From positions 1,920,001 to 1,984,000 of the forward strand of contig NZ_CP076135.1 in NCBI RefSeq assembly GCF_018736105.1: a stretch of 64,000 nucleotides of DNA, read 5' to 3'. Made by a program: the position numbers and the translations under genes. The notes beneath the pieces were generated by a model. It made no database searches. It was not told the DNA's origin and saw only the letters and a program-made list of their open reading frames with translations. Shown in pieces: positions 41,333 through 49,421 of the stretch. Numbering within the stretch: the first letter of the stretch is position 1; each line of letters opens with the position of its first letter. This DNA is from Bradyrhizobium sediminis (GTDB lineage: Bacteria > Pseudomonadota > Alphaproteobacteria > Rhizobiales > Xanthobacteraceae).

Positions 41333-42157
41333 ATGACCGGCTTGGCAAGAACGGAACGGCTGTTGGACGACAAGGCGGCCGATCTGTCGCCAAGCGTGGC
41401 GGCCCGGCGGGCCTGCCGCACCGGCGCCGTCACCAGCACCGCCGGCATGGCCAATGGTTTCGTGCAGGGCAATCTGGTGATCCTGCCGGAGAATCTCGCA
41501 GCTTCGTTTCACCGGTTCTGCCAGCTCAATCCCAAACCCTGCCCGATCATCGGCATGTCCGACGTCGGCGACCCCCATATTCCCTCGCTCGGGATCGATC
41601 TCGACATCCGCACCGATCTGCCGCGCTACCGGGTCTGGCGCGACGGCGAGGTGGTGGAAGAGCCGACCGAGATCATGGCGCATTGGCGCGACGATCTGGT
41701 CGCCTTCGTGATCGGCTGCTCATTCTCGTTCGAAGAGGCGCTGATGGCGGACGATCTGCCGATCCGTCACATCGAGCGCAAGGTGCGCGTGCCGATGTAT
41801 CGCACCAACATTGCATGCAACCCGGCAGGGCCGTTCGCGGGTCCGATGGTGGTGTCGATGCGGCCGTTCAAGCCGGCGGATGCGATCCGCGCGGTGCAGA
41901 TCACCTCGCGGTTTCCTTCCGTGCATGGCGCGCCGGTTCATCTTGGCCATCCGCATTCGATCGGGATCGCCGATATCGCCAAGCCCGACTACGGCGATCC
42001 GGTGCCGGTGGAAGCCGATGAAATTCCGGTGTTCTGGGCCTGCGGCGTGACACCGCAAGCGGTGATCGCAGCGGCGAAGCTGCCGTTCGCGATCACGCAT
42101 GCGCCGGGATTGATGCTGGTGACCGATCTCAAGAACAAGCAATTGGCGGTGCTTTGA
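41333..42157 (+). CDS. DUF1445 / putative hydro-lyase (D-glutamate cyclase-like) protein
   Basis: 274 residues from ATG 41333. Family features are [20 protein letters not shown] near the start, [36 protein letters not shown] and the late [12 protein letters not shown]. Bacterial members are annotated as putative hydro-lyases; the mitochondrial relative DGLUCY turns D-glutamate into 5-oxo-D-proline. It leads a five-gene ABC transporter operon (gap 84 bp) and faces lysR, so its substrate is probably what the transporter imports. Confidence 0.85.
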   Translation: MTGLARTERLLDDKAADLSPSVAARRACRTGAVTSTAGMANGFVQGNLVILPENLAASFHRFCQLNPKPCPIIGMSDVGDPHIPSLGIDLDIRTDLPRYRVWRDGEVVEEPTEIMAHWRDDLVAFVIGCSFSFEEALMADDLPIRHIERKVRVPMYRTNIACNPAGPFAGPMVVSMRPFKPADAIRAVQITSRFPSVHGAPVHLGHPHSIGIADIAKPDYGDPVPVEADEIPVFWACGVTPQAVIAAAKLPFAITHAPGLMLVTDLKNKQLAVL

Positions 42158-42241
42158 TGGGCAGCCTTTGCCGCTCATTGAGGCTTTACCGCAACGTTCT
42201 GCCGTTTCATCGATAACTGCGATCAACAGGGGGTATCTGCA

Positions 42242-43486
42242 ATGACCATCACTCGCCGCAATGTATTGCTCGGAGCCACCGCTGCCGCAGCCTTCTCGCC
42301 GATCGCGAGTCGCGCGCAAACGTCCGAAGTGGTGATCGGTGTCACCTATCCGCTGTCCGGCTCCAACGCGCAGATCGGCGTCGACGCGCAGCATGCCTAC
42401 GGAACGGCGGCGGACGTCATCAACAGCAAACATGATTTCGATCTGCCGCTGGCAAAGGACGTTGGGCTGCCCGGCCTCGGCGGCGCCAAGGTTCGGCTCG
42501 TATTCGCCGACCACCAGGGCGATCCCCAGAAGGGCCGCGCCGAGGCCGAGCGCCTGATCACGCAGGAAAAGGTCTGCGCCGTCATCGGCACCTACCAGAG
42601 TTCTGTGGCTGTCACCGTCAGCCAGATCTGCGAGCGCTACCAGGTTCCGTTCATTTCGGCCGACAATTCGTCGCCTAGCCTGCATCGCCGCGGCCTCAAA
42701 TTCTACTTCCGCCCCGCGGCCCACGACGAAATGTTCTCGGCTGCGATGTTCGACTTCTTCGACGCCCTGAAGAAGAAGGGCACCAAGATCGAGACCTTGT
42801 CGCTGTTCCACGAAGACACCATTTTCGGCACCGATTCCGGCAACGCCCAGCTCAAGCTCGCCAAGGAGCGCGGCTACAAGATCGTCGCCGACATCAAATA
42901 CCGCTCCAATTCGCCGTCGCTGTCCGCGGAAGTTCAGCAGCTCAAAGCCGCCAACGCCGACGTGCTGATGCCCTCGAGCTACACCACCGACGGCATTCTC
43001 CTGGTGAAGACCATGGCGGAGCTCGGCTACAAGCCGAAGGCGATCGTCGCACAGGACGCCGGCTTCTCCGAGAAGGCGCTGTACGACGCGGTCGGCGACA
43101 AGCTCGAAGGCGTGATCTCGCGCGGCAGCTTCTCGCTCGACCTCGCAAAGAAGCGGCCGGTCGTCGGCACCATCAACGCCATGTACAAGGCAAAGTCGGG
43201 TAAGGATTTCAACGATCTGACGTCGCGGCAGTTCATGGGCCTGATCGTGATGGCCGACGCCATCAACCGTGCCAAGTCCACCGATGGCGAAAAGATTCGT
43301 GCGGCGCTGGCGACCACCGACATGCCGGGCGAGCAGACCATCATGCCGTGGAAGCGCGTCAAGTTCGACGACATGGGCCAGAACAACGACGCCGATCCGG
43401 TGCTGCTGCAATATGTCGGCGGCAAGTTCGTCACCGTCTTCCCGGCGCAGGCGGCCATCGCCGAAGCGCTCTGGCCGATGAAGTAA
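42242..43486 (+). CDS. Branched-chain amino acid-type ABC transporter, periplasmic binding protein
   Basis: 414 residues. The leader TITRRNVLLGATAAAAF has twin arginines, so Tat export is possible, ending near ASRAQ. The mature protein opens with VVIGVTYPLSGSNAQIGVDA and has VIGTYQSSVAVTVSQI, as in Peripla_BP_6/LivK proteins. It binds amino-acid-like or aromatic ligands. It is followed 23 bp later by the permease genes. Confidence 0.92.
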   Translation: MTITRRNVLLGATAAAAFSPIASRAQTSEVVIGVTYPLSGSNAQIGVDAQHAYGTAADVINSKHDFDLPLAKDVGLPGLGGAKVRLVFADHQGDPQKGRAEAERLITQEKVCAVIGTYQSSVAVTVSQICERYQVPFISADNSSPSLHRRGLKFYFRPAAHDEMFSAAMFDFFDALKKKGTKIETLSLFHEDTIFGTDSGNAQLKLAKERGYKIVADIKYRSNSPSLSAEVQQLKAANADVLMPSSYTTDGILLVKTMAELGYKPKAIVAQDAGFSEKALYDAVGDKLEGVISRGSFSLDLAKKRPVVGTINAMYKAKSGKDFNDLTSRQFMGLIVMADAINRAKSTDGEKIRAALATTDMPGEQTIMPWKRVKFDDMGQNNDADPVLLQYVGGKFVTVFPAQAAIAEALWPMK

Positions 43487-43509
43487 GCGGCAGGACAGGG
43501 GCGGGGGCC

Positions 43510-44388
43510 GTGACAGCCGAAACCATCATCCAGAGTCTTGCCAGCGGCCTGCTGATGGGGTTGCTCTACGGCCTGATCGCCGTGGGGCTGGCGCTGATCT
43601 TCGGCCTGATGGACGTGGTGAACTTCGCCCACGGCGAGTTCCTCATGATCGCGATGTACGCGACGTTCTTCCTGTTCGCCTTCTTCGCGATAGACCCCTT
43701 GCTGTCGGCGCCGCTGGTCGCGGCCGCGCTGTTCGTATTCGGGGCGGTGGTCTATCTCGTGATCGTCCGCTTTGCGGTCAGGGCCAAAGCCAATGCCGGC
43801 ATGGTGCAGATTTTCTCCACCTTCGGCCTCGCCATCGTCATGCGCGGCCTGGCGCAGTTCTTCTTCACGCCGGACTATCGCAGCGTCACCCATTCATGGT
43901 TCGGCGGCAAAACCATATCGGTCGGCGGCATCTTCCTGCCTCAGCCGCAACTGATTGGCGCCTTGGTGGCGATCACAGCGTTCGTCGCGCTGTATTTCTT
44001 CATCAACCGCACCGATTTCGGCCGCGCGCTCGAGGCGACGCGCGAGGACGCCGGCGCGGTGGCGCTGGTCGGCATCGACAAGAACAGGGTGTTCGCGCTG
44101 GGCTGGGGCCTCGGCGCGGCGCTGGTCGGCCTGGCCGGTGCCATCATGGCAATGTTCTTCTACATCTATCCCGACGTCGGCGCCTCGTTCGCGCTGATCG
44201 CCTATGTCACGGTGGCGTTGGGCGGTTTCGGCAGCGTGTTCGGCGCCTTCGCCGGCGGCATCATCGTCGGTCTCGTTGAAGCCACCACCGCATTGATCAT
44301 GCCGCCGTCGCTGAAATCGGTCGGCATCTACGCGGTCTACCTGCTGGTGGTCTTTGTCCGGCCGCGCGGCCTGTTCGGATCGATGTGA
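43510..44388 (+). CDS. Liv-type ABC transporter permease (LivH family)
   Basis: 292 residues from GTG 43510, with GGGGCGGGGG upstream and no better start. Multiple inner-membrane helices and the motif GLALIFGLMDVVNFAHGEFL are diagnostic of LivH. The later DFGRALEATREDAGAVALVG contacts the ATPase. Its stop overlaps the LivM start (TGATG). Confidence 0.93.
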   Translation: MTAETIIQSLASGLLMGLLYGLIAVGLALIFGLMDVVNFAHGEFLMIAMYATFFLFAFFAIDPLLSAPLVAAALFVFGAVVYLVIVRFAVRAKANAGMVQIFSTFGLAIVMRGLAQFFFTPDYRSVTHSWFGGKTISVGGIFLPQPQLIGALVAITAFVALYFFINRTDFGRALEATREDAGAVALVGIDKNRVFALGWGLGAALVGLAGAIMAMFFYIYPDVGASFALIAYVTVALGGFGSVFGAFAGGIIVGLVEATTALIMPPSLKSVGIYAVYLLVVFVRPRGLFGSM

Positions 44389-45368
44389 TGGATACCGCCT
44401 TCGCCCAGCGCCGCCGCCGCGACCTGATCGTCGCCGCCTGTCTCGCCTTCGTCGCGGCGCTGGTGCCGCTGTTCGTAAAGGACGTCTACGTCCAGAACAT
44501 CATGGTTCTGACGCTGATGTATGCGGCGCTGTCGCAGAGCTGGAATATCCTTTCCGGCTATTGCGGGCAGATCTCGCTCGGCCACGCGCTGTATTTCGGG
44601 CTCGGCGCCTACACGACCGCGATCCTCTTCACCAAATTCGGCGTGCTGCCGTGGTTCGGCATGGTCGGCGGCGGGTTGATATCGGCCGTGATCGCGATGG
44701 CGCTCGGCTATCCCTGTTTCCGCCTGCGTGGCCATTACTTCGTCATCGCCACCATCGTGATCGCCGAGATCGCGCTGTTGCTGATTCAGAACTGGGATTG
44801 GGCCGGCGCCGCGCTCGGCATCGATATTCCCGTCCGCACCGACAGCTGGCTGACGTTCCAGTTCACCCGCAGCAAGCTGCCTTACTTCTACTTCGCGCTG
44901 GCGCTGGCCTGCATCGCCTGGTTCGTCACCTGGTGGCTGGAAGATTCCAAATGGGGCTACTGGTGGCGCGCGGTGAAGGACAATCCGGACGCCGCCGAAA
45001 GCCTCGGCGTGGTGGTGTTCAATTCCAAGATGGGCGCCGCGGCGGTCTCGGCATTCCTCACCGCGGTCGGCGGCAGCTTCTATGCGCAGTTCGTTTCCTA
45101 CATCGATCCCGAGAGCGTGATGGGTTTCCAGTACTCGCTGCTGATGGCGCTACCCGCCGTGCTCGGCGGCATCGGAACGCTGTGGGGACCGGCGCTCGGC
45201 GCCGTGATCCTGATCCCGCTCACCGAACTGACGCGGTCCTTCATCGGCGGCTCCGGCCGCGGCGTCGATCTGATCGTCTACGGCACCCTGATCGTGCTGA
45301 TCTCGCTGGCGCGGCCGGAGGGCCTGGTCGGACTGTTCTCGCGCCGTCGCAAGGGAGCGACCCGATGA
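44388..45368 (+). CDS. Liv-type ABC transporter permease (LivM family)
   Basis: 326 residues from ATG 44388; a GTG at 44385 would add one residue. LivM signatures are LSQSWNILSGYCGQISLGHA and RAVKDNPDAAESLGV. Hydrophobic helices along its length place it in the inner membrane as the partner of the LivH protein. The ATPase gene starts within its stop (ATGA). Confidence 0.93.
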   Translation: MDTAFAQRRRRDLIVAACLAFVAALVPLFVKDVYVQNIMVLTLMYAALSQSWNILSGYCGQISLGHALYFGLGAYTTAILFTKFGVLPWFGMVGGGLISAVIAMALGYPCFRLRGHYFVIATIVIAEIALLLIQNWDWAGAALGIDIPVRTDSWLTFQFTRSKLPYFYFALALACIAWFVTWWLEDSKWGYWWRAVKDNPDAAESLGVVVFNSKMGAAAVSAFLTAVGGSFYAQFVSYIDPESVMGFQYSLLMALPAVLGGIGTLWGPALGAVILIPLTELTRSFIGGSGRGVDLIVYGTLIVLISLARPEGLVGLFSRRRKGATR

Positions 45369-46096
45369 CAGCCTTGCTGGAAACCCGCGGCGTCTGGCAA
45401 CGATTCAGCGGCCTGATCGCCAACAGCGACATCTCTATTTCCGTCGGGCGCGGCGAGATCGTCGGACTGATCGGTCCCAACGGCGCCGGCAAGTCGACGC
45501 TGTTCAACCTGATCGCGGGCGTGCTGCCGCCCACCCAGGGCTCGATCTGGTTTGACGGCGAGGACGTCACCAGGCTGCCGGCAGCCGAGCGCTGCGTGCG
45601 CGGAATCGGCCGCACCTTCCAGGTCGTCAAGAGCTTCGAGACCATGACCGTGATCGACAACGTCATCGTCGGCGCGCTGGTCCGCACCACGGTGATGCGC
45701 GAGGCGCGCCGCAAGGCCCATGAGGTATTGGAATTCGCCGGCCTCGCCGCCCGCGCCGATGTGATGGCCAGCGAGTTGATCCCGTCGGAAAAACGCCGGC
45801 TCGAGGTCGCGCGTGCGCTGGCGACCGAGCCCAAATTGCTGCTGCTGGATGAAGTGCTCACGGGCCTGACCCCGATCGAGGCGCAAACCGGAGTGGAACT
45901 GGTGCGCCAGGTACGCGACACCGGCGTCACCGTGTTGATGGTCGAGCATGTCATGGAGATCGTGATGCCGCTGGTCGACCGCGCCATCGTGCTCGACCTC
46001 GGCAAGGTGCTGGTCGAGGGTAAGCCTGCCGACATCGTTCGCGATCCGAAAGTCATCAGCGCCTACCTTGGGGATCGTCATGCTGTCGGTGCATGA
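45365..46096 (+). CDS. Liv-type ABC transporter ATP-binding protein (LivG family)
   Basis: 243 residues. Walker A is GLIGPNGAGKSTLF, Q-loop region RTFQVVKSFETMTV, Walker B LLLLDEVLTGL and the switch His in MVEHVMEI. The ABC signature, normally LSGGQ or LxYGxQ, reads ELIPSEKRRLEVARAL, so its glycines are absent, a variation I recall in part of the LivG family. The 3' end overlaps livF by 17 bp. Confidence 0.92.
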   Translation: MTALLETRGVWQRFSGLIANSDISISVGRGEIVGLIGPNGAGKSTLFNLIAGVLPPTQGSIWFDGEDVTRLPAAERCVRGIGRTFQVVKSFETMTVIDNVIVGALVRTTVMREARRKAHEVLEFAGLAARADVMASELIPSEKRRLEVARALATEPKLLLLDEVLTGLTPIEAQTGVELVRQVRDTGVTVLMVEHVMEIVMPLVDRAIVLDLGKVLVEGKPADIVRDPKVISAYLGDRHAVGA

Positions 46097-46784
46097 AGTC
46101 ACCACCGCCTATCAGGGCCTCGTCGCCATCTCGGCCGTCAGCCTCGATGTCGCCAAGGGCGAAATCGTCTGCGTCGCCGGCGCCAACGGTGCCGGCAAAT
46201 CGACGCTGCTGAAATCCATCGCCGGCGCCGAACGTCCGCGCTCCGGCGCCGTCACCTTCGATGGTGCGCGTATCGACGGCCTGGCGCAGCATGCGATCAC
46301 CGCGCGCGGCATCGCCTATGTGCCGGAAAACCGCCGGCTGTTTCCGCGGCTGTCGGTGCGCGACAATTTGCGGCTCGGCAGCTATCTCTATCGCCACGAG
46401 GCGGATCGCGACCAACCGCTGGCGCTGGTGTTCCAGCTGTTTCCGCGGCTGTCGGAGCGCCTGGAGCAGCGCGCCGAAACGCTCTCCGGCGGCGAGCAGC
46501 AGATGCTGGCGATCGGCCGCGCGCTGATGACGCGGCCGCGGCTGTTGATGCTGGATGAACCGTCGCAGGGCATCATGCCGAAACTGGTCGACGAAATCTT
46601 TGCCGCGGTGAAGCGAATCCGCGACGCCGGCATGACCGTGCTGATCGTCGAGCAGCGTATGGCCGAATGCCTCGACATCGCCGACCGCGCCTACATCCTG
46701 CAGACCGGCCGCGTGTTGATGCAGGGCCTTGCGGCCGACATCAAGGGCAATCCCGACGTGCGCAAGGCGTATCTGGGGCTATGA
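46080..46784 (+). CDS. Liv-type ABC transporter ATP-binding protein (LivF family)
   Basis: 234 residues from ATG 46080, preceded by TTGGGGAT. It has Walker A GANGAGKSTLLKSI, an intact signature LSGGEQQMLAIGRALM, Walker B RLLMLDEPSQG and the switch His replaced by Gln in LIVEQRM, as is normal for LivF. Last gene of the DUF1445-transporter operon. Confidence 0.93.
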   Translation: MLSVHEVTTAYQGLVAISAVSLDVAKGEIVCVAGANGAGKSTLLKSIAGAERPRSGAVTFDGARIDGLAQHAITARGIAYVPENRRLFPRLSVRDNLRLGSYLYRHEADRDQPLALVFQLFPRLSERLEQRAETLSGGEQQMLAIGRALMTRPRLLMLDEPSQGIMPKLVDEIFAAVKRIRDAGMTVLIVEQRMAECLDIADRAYILQTGRVLMQGLAADIKGNPDVRKAYLGL

Positions 46785-46810
46785 CCACTACGGTTTCTCC
46801 GCGCGTGTAC

Positions 46811-46908
46811 CCCTCATCCCGAGGAGCCGCGAAGCAGCGTCTCCAAGGATGTGTCGCAAGTTCTTTCCTTGTGCGCAGCATAGACGTGGATGGCCGGGAC
46901 AAGCCCGG
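46811..46908. repeat. Decayed family B and family D repeats
   Basis: 46811-46851 holds CCTCATCCCGAGGAGC..GCGTCTCCAAGGATG, a worn family B half. 46886-46908 (GTGGATGGCCGGGACAAGCC and the following CGG) matches the inverse of the element at the right window edge. They fill the convergent gap between the livF-like gene and otnC. Confidence 0.65.
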
Positions 46909-46923
46909 CTAGGACAAGCAGAG

Positions 46924-47583
46924 TTACTCGTGCTCGTGTTCCGGCAGCGTCAGGCCGAAGGTCTTTGACAGGTCGGCGATCTGCGCTGGCGTCAGGAAAC
47001 GCGGGTTCAGCCCGCGCAGCAGCAGATAGAGCTTTGCGGTTTCTTCCAGTTCTTCCATCGCATAGACCGCGGCTTCCAGCGTTTCGCCCGCGACCACCGG
47101 GCCGTGATTGGCTAGAAGCACTGACGAATACTTTCCGGCGAGACCCTTGATTGCGTCCGCCACGGCCGGATCGCCGGGCCGATAATACGGCACCAGTGCG
47201 GTCAAGCCGCATTTCATCAAGTAATAGGCCGTCATCGGCGGCAGCGCGGCGCGCGGATCGATCTCCGGCAGCATCGACATCGCCACCGAATGGGTCGAAT
47301 GCAGGTGCACCACCGCGCGTGCGGTGCGGCGGGTCTGGTACAGCGCGGTATGCAGCGGCACTTCCTTGGTCGGGGCATCGCCGGAGGCGAGCCGACCGTC
47401 GGCATCGAGCCGCGACAACCGCGCCGGGTCCAGCGAGCCGAGCGACGCATTGGTCGGCGACACCAGCCAGCCGCCGTCGTCAAGCCGCACGCTGATATTG
47501 CCAGAAGAGCCCGGCGTCAGCCCGCGCTCGAACAGCGAGCGCCCGAGGCGGCAGATTTCCTCGCGAACCCTGGTTTCGGTCAT
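46924..47583 (-). CDS. otnC: 3-oxo-tetronate 4-phosphate decarboxylase OtnC (class II aldolase family)
   Basis: 219 residues from ATG 47583. It is a class II aldolase/adducin domain with TPGSSGNISVRLDDG, the zinc ligands in VVHLHSTHSVAM and LLANHGPVVAGE. In tetronate catabolism OtnC decarboxylates 3-oxo-tetronate 4-phosphate to dihydroxyacetone phosphate. The symbol rests on its position beside ltnD, otnI and otnK; on sequence alone an L-fuculose-phosphate aldolase cannot be excluded. Divergent from ltnD across 115 bp. Confidence 0.88.
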   Translation of the reverse strand: MTETRVREEICRLGRSLFERGLTPGSSGNISVRLDDGGWLVSPTNASLGSLDPARLSRLDADGRLASGDAPTKEVPLHTALYQTRRTARAVVHLHSTHSVAMSMLPEIDPRAALPPMTAYYLMKCGLTALVPYYRPGDPAVADAIKGLAGKYSSVLLANHGPVVAGETLEAAVYAMEELEETAKLYLLLRGLNPRFLTPAQIADLSKTFGLTLPEHEHE

Positions 47584-47615
47584 GGCAGCACCTCTCTGCC
47601 GCCTTGTCTCATGCT

Positions 47616-47631
47616 TTGGCAGCGCGGCCAA
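47616..47631. promoter_or_regulatory. Imperfect palindrome in the otnC/ltnD divergent promoter
   Basis: TTGGCAGCGCGGCCAA is a 16-base palindrome with one mismatched pair (positions 6 and 11). No regulator gene lies within the cluster; a distant GntR, DeoR or LacI-type protein could bind. Confidence 0.35.
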
Positions 47632-47698
47632 GCCGTGATACCCAGAGGCAAAGCTGGCCATCGATGCCGGCCAAAGAGGAAGCCGAGGGGACTGCCGC

Positions 47699-48613
47699 AT
47701 GCCTGAAACCGCAAAACCGCGTATCGCCGTCATCGGGCTCGGCTCGATGGGTTTTGGCATGGCGACCTCGCTGCGGCGCGCGGGCTTTGACGTGACCGGC
47801 TGCGACGTCTCGGCGGACAGCGTGGCGAGGTTCGTCGCCGACGGCGGCAAGGGCGCGAAGACGCCGGCCGAGGCCGCCAGGGGCGCCGATATCGCCGTCA
47901 GCGTTGTCGTCAACGCCGCCCAGACCGAGACCATCCTGTTCGGCAAGGACGGGGTGGCCGAAACGCTGGCCAAGGGTGGCGTGTTCATCTCCTCCGCTAC
48001 CATGGATCCGGATGTCGCGCGGCGGCTGGCCAAGCAGCTGGAAGCCGGCGGCCGGCATTATCTCGATGCGCCGATCTCGGGCGGCGCGCAGCGCGCGGCG
48101 CAGGGCGAACTCACCATTCTGGCCTCGGGCAGTCCCGCCGCCTTCGCCAAGGCAAGGCCGGCGCTCGATGCGATGGCAGCCAAGCTCTACGAACTCGGCG
48201 ATGCCGCCGGCCAGGGCGCAGCGTTCAAGATGATCAACCAGTTGCTGGCCGGCGTGCATATCGCCGCCGCCTCGGAAGCGATGGCGTTCGCCGCCAAGCA
48301 GGGGCTCGATATCCGCAAGGTCTATGAAGTCATCACGGCGTCGGCCGGCAATTCCTGGATGTTCGAGAACCGCATGCCGCATGTGCTTGACGGCGATTAC
48401 ACCCCGCGCAGTGCGGTCGACATCTTCGTCAAGGACCTCGGCATCATCCAGGACATGGCGCGCACGGCGAAGTTTCCGGTGCCGGTGTCGGCCGCGGCGC
48501 TGCAGATGTTCCTGATGACATCGGCTTCCGGCATGGGCCGCGACGACGACGCCTCGGTGGCGCGGATGTATGCCCGGGTCACCGGCACGCATTTGCCGGG
48601 CGAGCCGAAGTAG
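47699..48613 (+). CDS. ltnD: L-threonate dehydrogenase LtnD (beta-hydroxyacid dehydrogenase family)
   Basis: 304 residues. The Rossmann motif GLGSMGFGMATSLRRAG, the substrate motif DAPISGGAQRAAQGEL and the catalytic Lys in AFKMINQLLAGVHIA identify the beta-hydroxyacid dehydrogenase family. The neighbours make it the L-threonate (or related) 2-dehydrogenase giving 2-oxo-tetronate. otnI follows after 25 bp. Confidence 0.9.
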   Translation: MPETAKPRIAVIGLGSMGFGMATSLRRAGFDVTGCDVSADSVARFVADGGKGAKTPAEAARGADIAVSVVVNAAQTETILFGKDGVAETLAKGGVFISSATMDPDVARRLAKQLEAGGRHYLDAPISGGAQRAAQGELTILASGSPAAFAKARPALDAMAAKLYELGDAAGQGAAFKMINQLLAGVHIAAASEAMAFAAKQGLDIRKVYEVITASAGNSWMFENRMPHVLDGDYTPRSAVDIFVKDLGIIQDMARTAKFPVPVSAAALQMFLMTSASGMGRDDDASVARMYARVTGTHLPGEPK

Positions 48614-48638
48614 AATTCAAGGAACCAGAGGACAGTCG

Positions 48639-49421
48639 ATGCCCCGCTTCGCCGCCAATCTCTCGATGATGTTCAACGAGGTCCCGTTCCTCGACCGCTT
48701 CGAGGCGGCGGCGAAAGCGGGATTTACCGCCGTCGAATTCCTGTTCCCCTATGACCATCCGGCCGAAGAGGTCGGCAAGCGGCTGCGTGCCAATGGCCTG
48801 ACCCAAGCGCTGTTCAACCTGCCGCCGGGCAATTGGGATGCCGGCGAAAAAGGATTTGCGGCGCTGCCCGAGCGCTTCGCCGATCTGCAGCAGAGCCTGC
48901 GCACCGCACTTCCCTACGCCCAGGCGACCGGCGTCAACCGGCTGCATCTGATGGCGGGCATTGCCAGCCGCAGCAATGCCAAGGCGGTGGAGGCGTTCTA
49001 CAAATCGGTGGCCTGGACGGCCGAGTTCTTCGCGCCGCATGGCCTCGATGTGGTGATCGAGCCGATCAATTCGCGCAACGTGCCCGGCTATTTCCTCAAC
49101 GATTTCTCGTTCGCGCGCGACCTGATCAATGAGCTGAAAATCCCCAATCTGAAACTGCAGTTCGATATCTATCACTGCCAGATCATCCATGGCGACGTCA
49201 CCATGCGGCTGCGCGAGATGATGCCGATCATCGGTCATGTCCAGATTGCCAGCATCCCGTCGCGCAACGAGCCTGATGGCGAGGAACTGAATTATCCGTT
49301 CCTGTTCGCCGAGCTCGACCGGCTCGGCTATAGCGGTTTTGTCGGCTGCGAATACAACCCGCGGGCCAGGACGACCGATGGCCTCGGCTGGTTCAAGCCT
49401 TACGCCGGAGCAAAGCCGTGA
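48639..49421 (+). CDS. otnI: 2-oxo-tetronate isomerase OtnI (hydroxypyruvate isomerase family)
   Basis: 260 residues from ATG 48639, with AGAGGAC upstream. A TIM-barrel AP-endonuclease-2-like protein beginning PRFAANLSMMFNEVPFLDRF. Metal and catalytic acids are visible in DVVIEPINSRNVPG and LQFDIYHCQII. It isomerises 2-oxo- to 3-oxo-tetronate. Its stop overlaps the otnK start (GTGA). Confidence 0.9.
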   Translation: MPRFAANLSMMFNEVPFLDRFEAAAKAGFTAVEFLFPYDHPAEEVGKRLRANGLTQALFNLPPGNWDAGEKGFAALPERFADLQQSLRTALPYAQATGVNRLHLMAGIASRSNAKAVEAFYKSVAWTAEFFAPHGLDVVIEPINSRNVPGYFLNDFSFARDLINELKIPNLKLQFDIYHCQIIHGDVTMRLREMMPIIGHVQIASIPSRNEPDGEELNYPFLFAELDRLGYSGFVGCEYNPRARTTDGLGWFKPYAGAKP

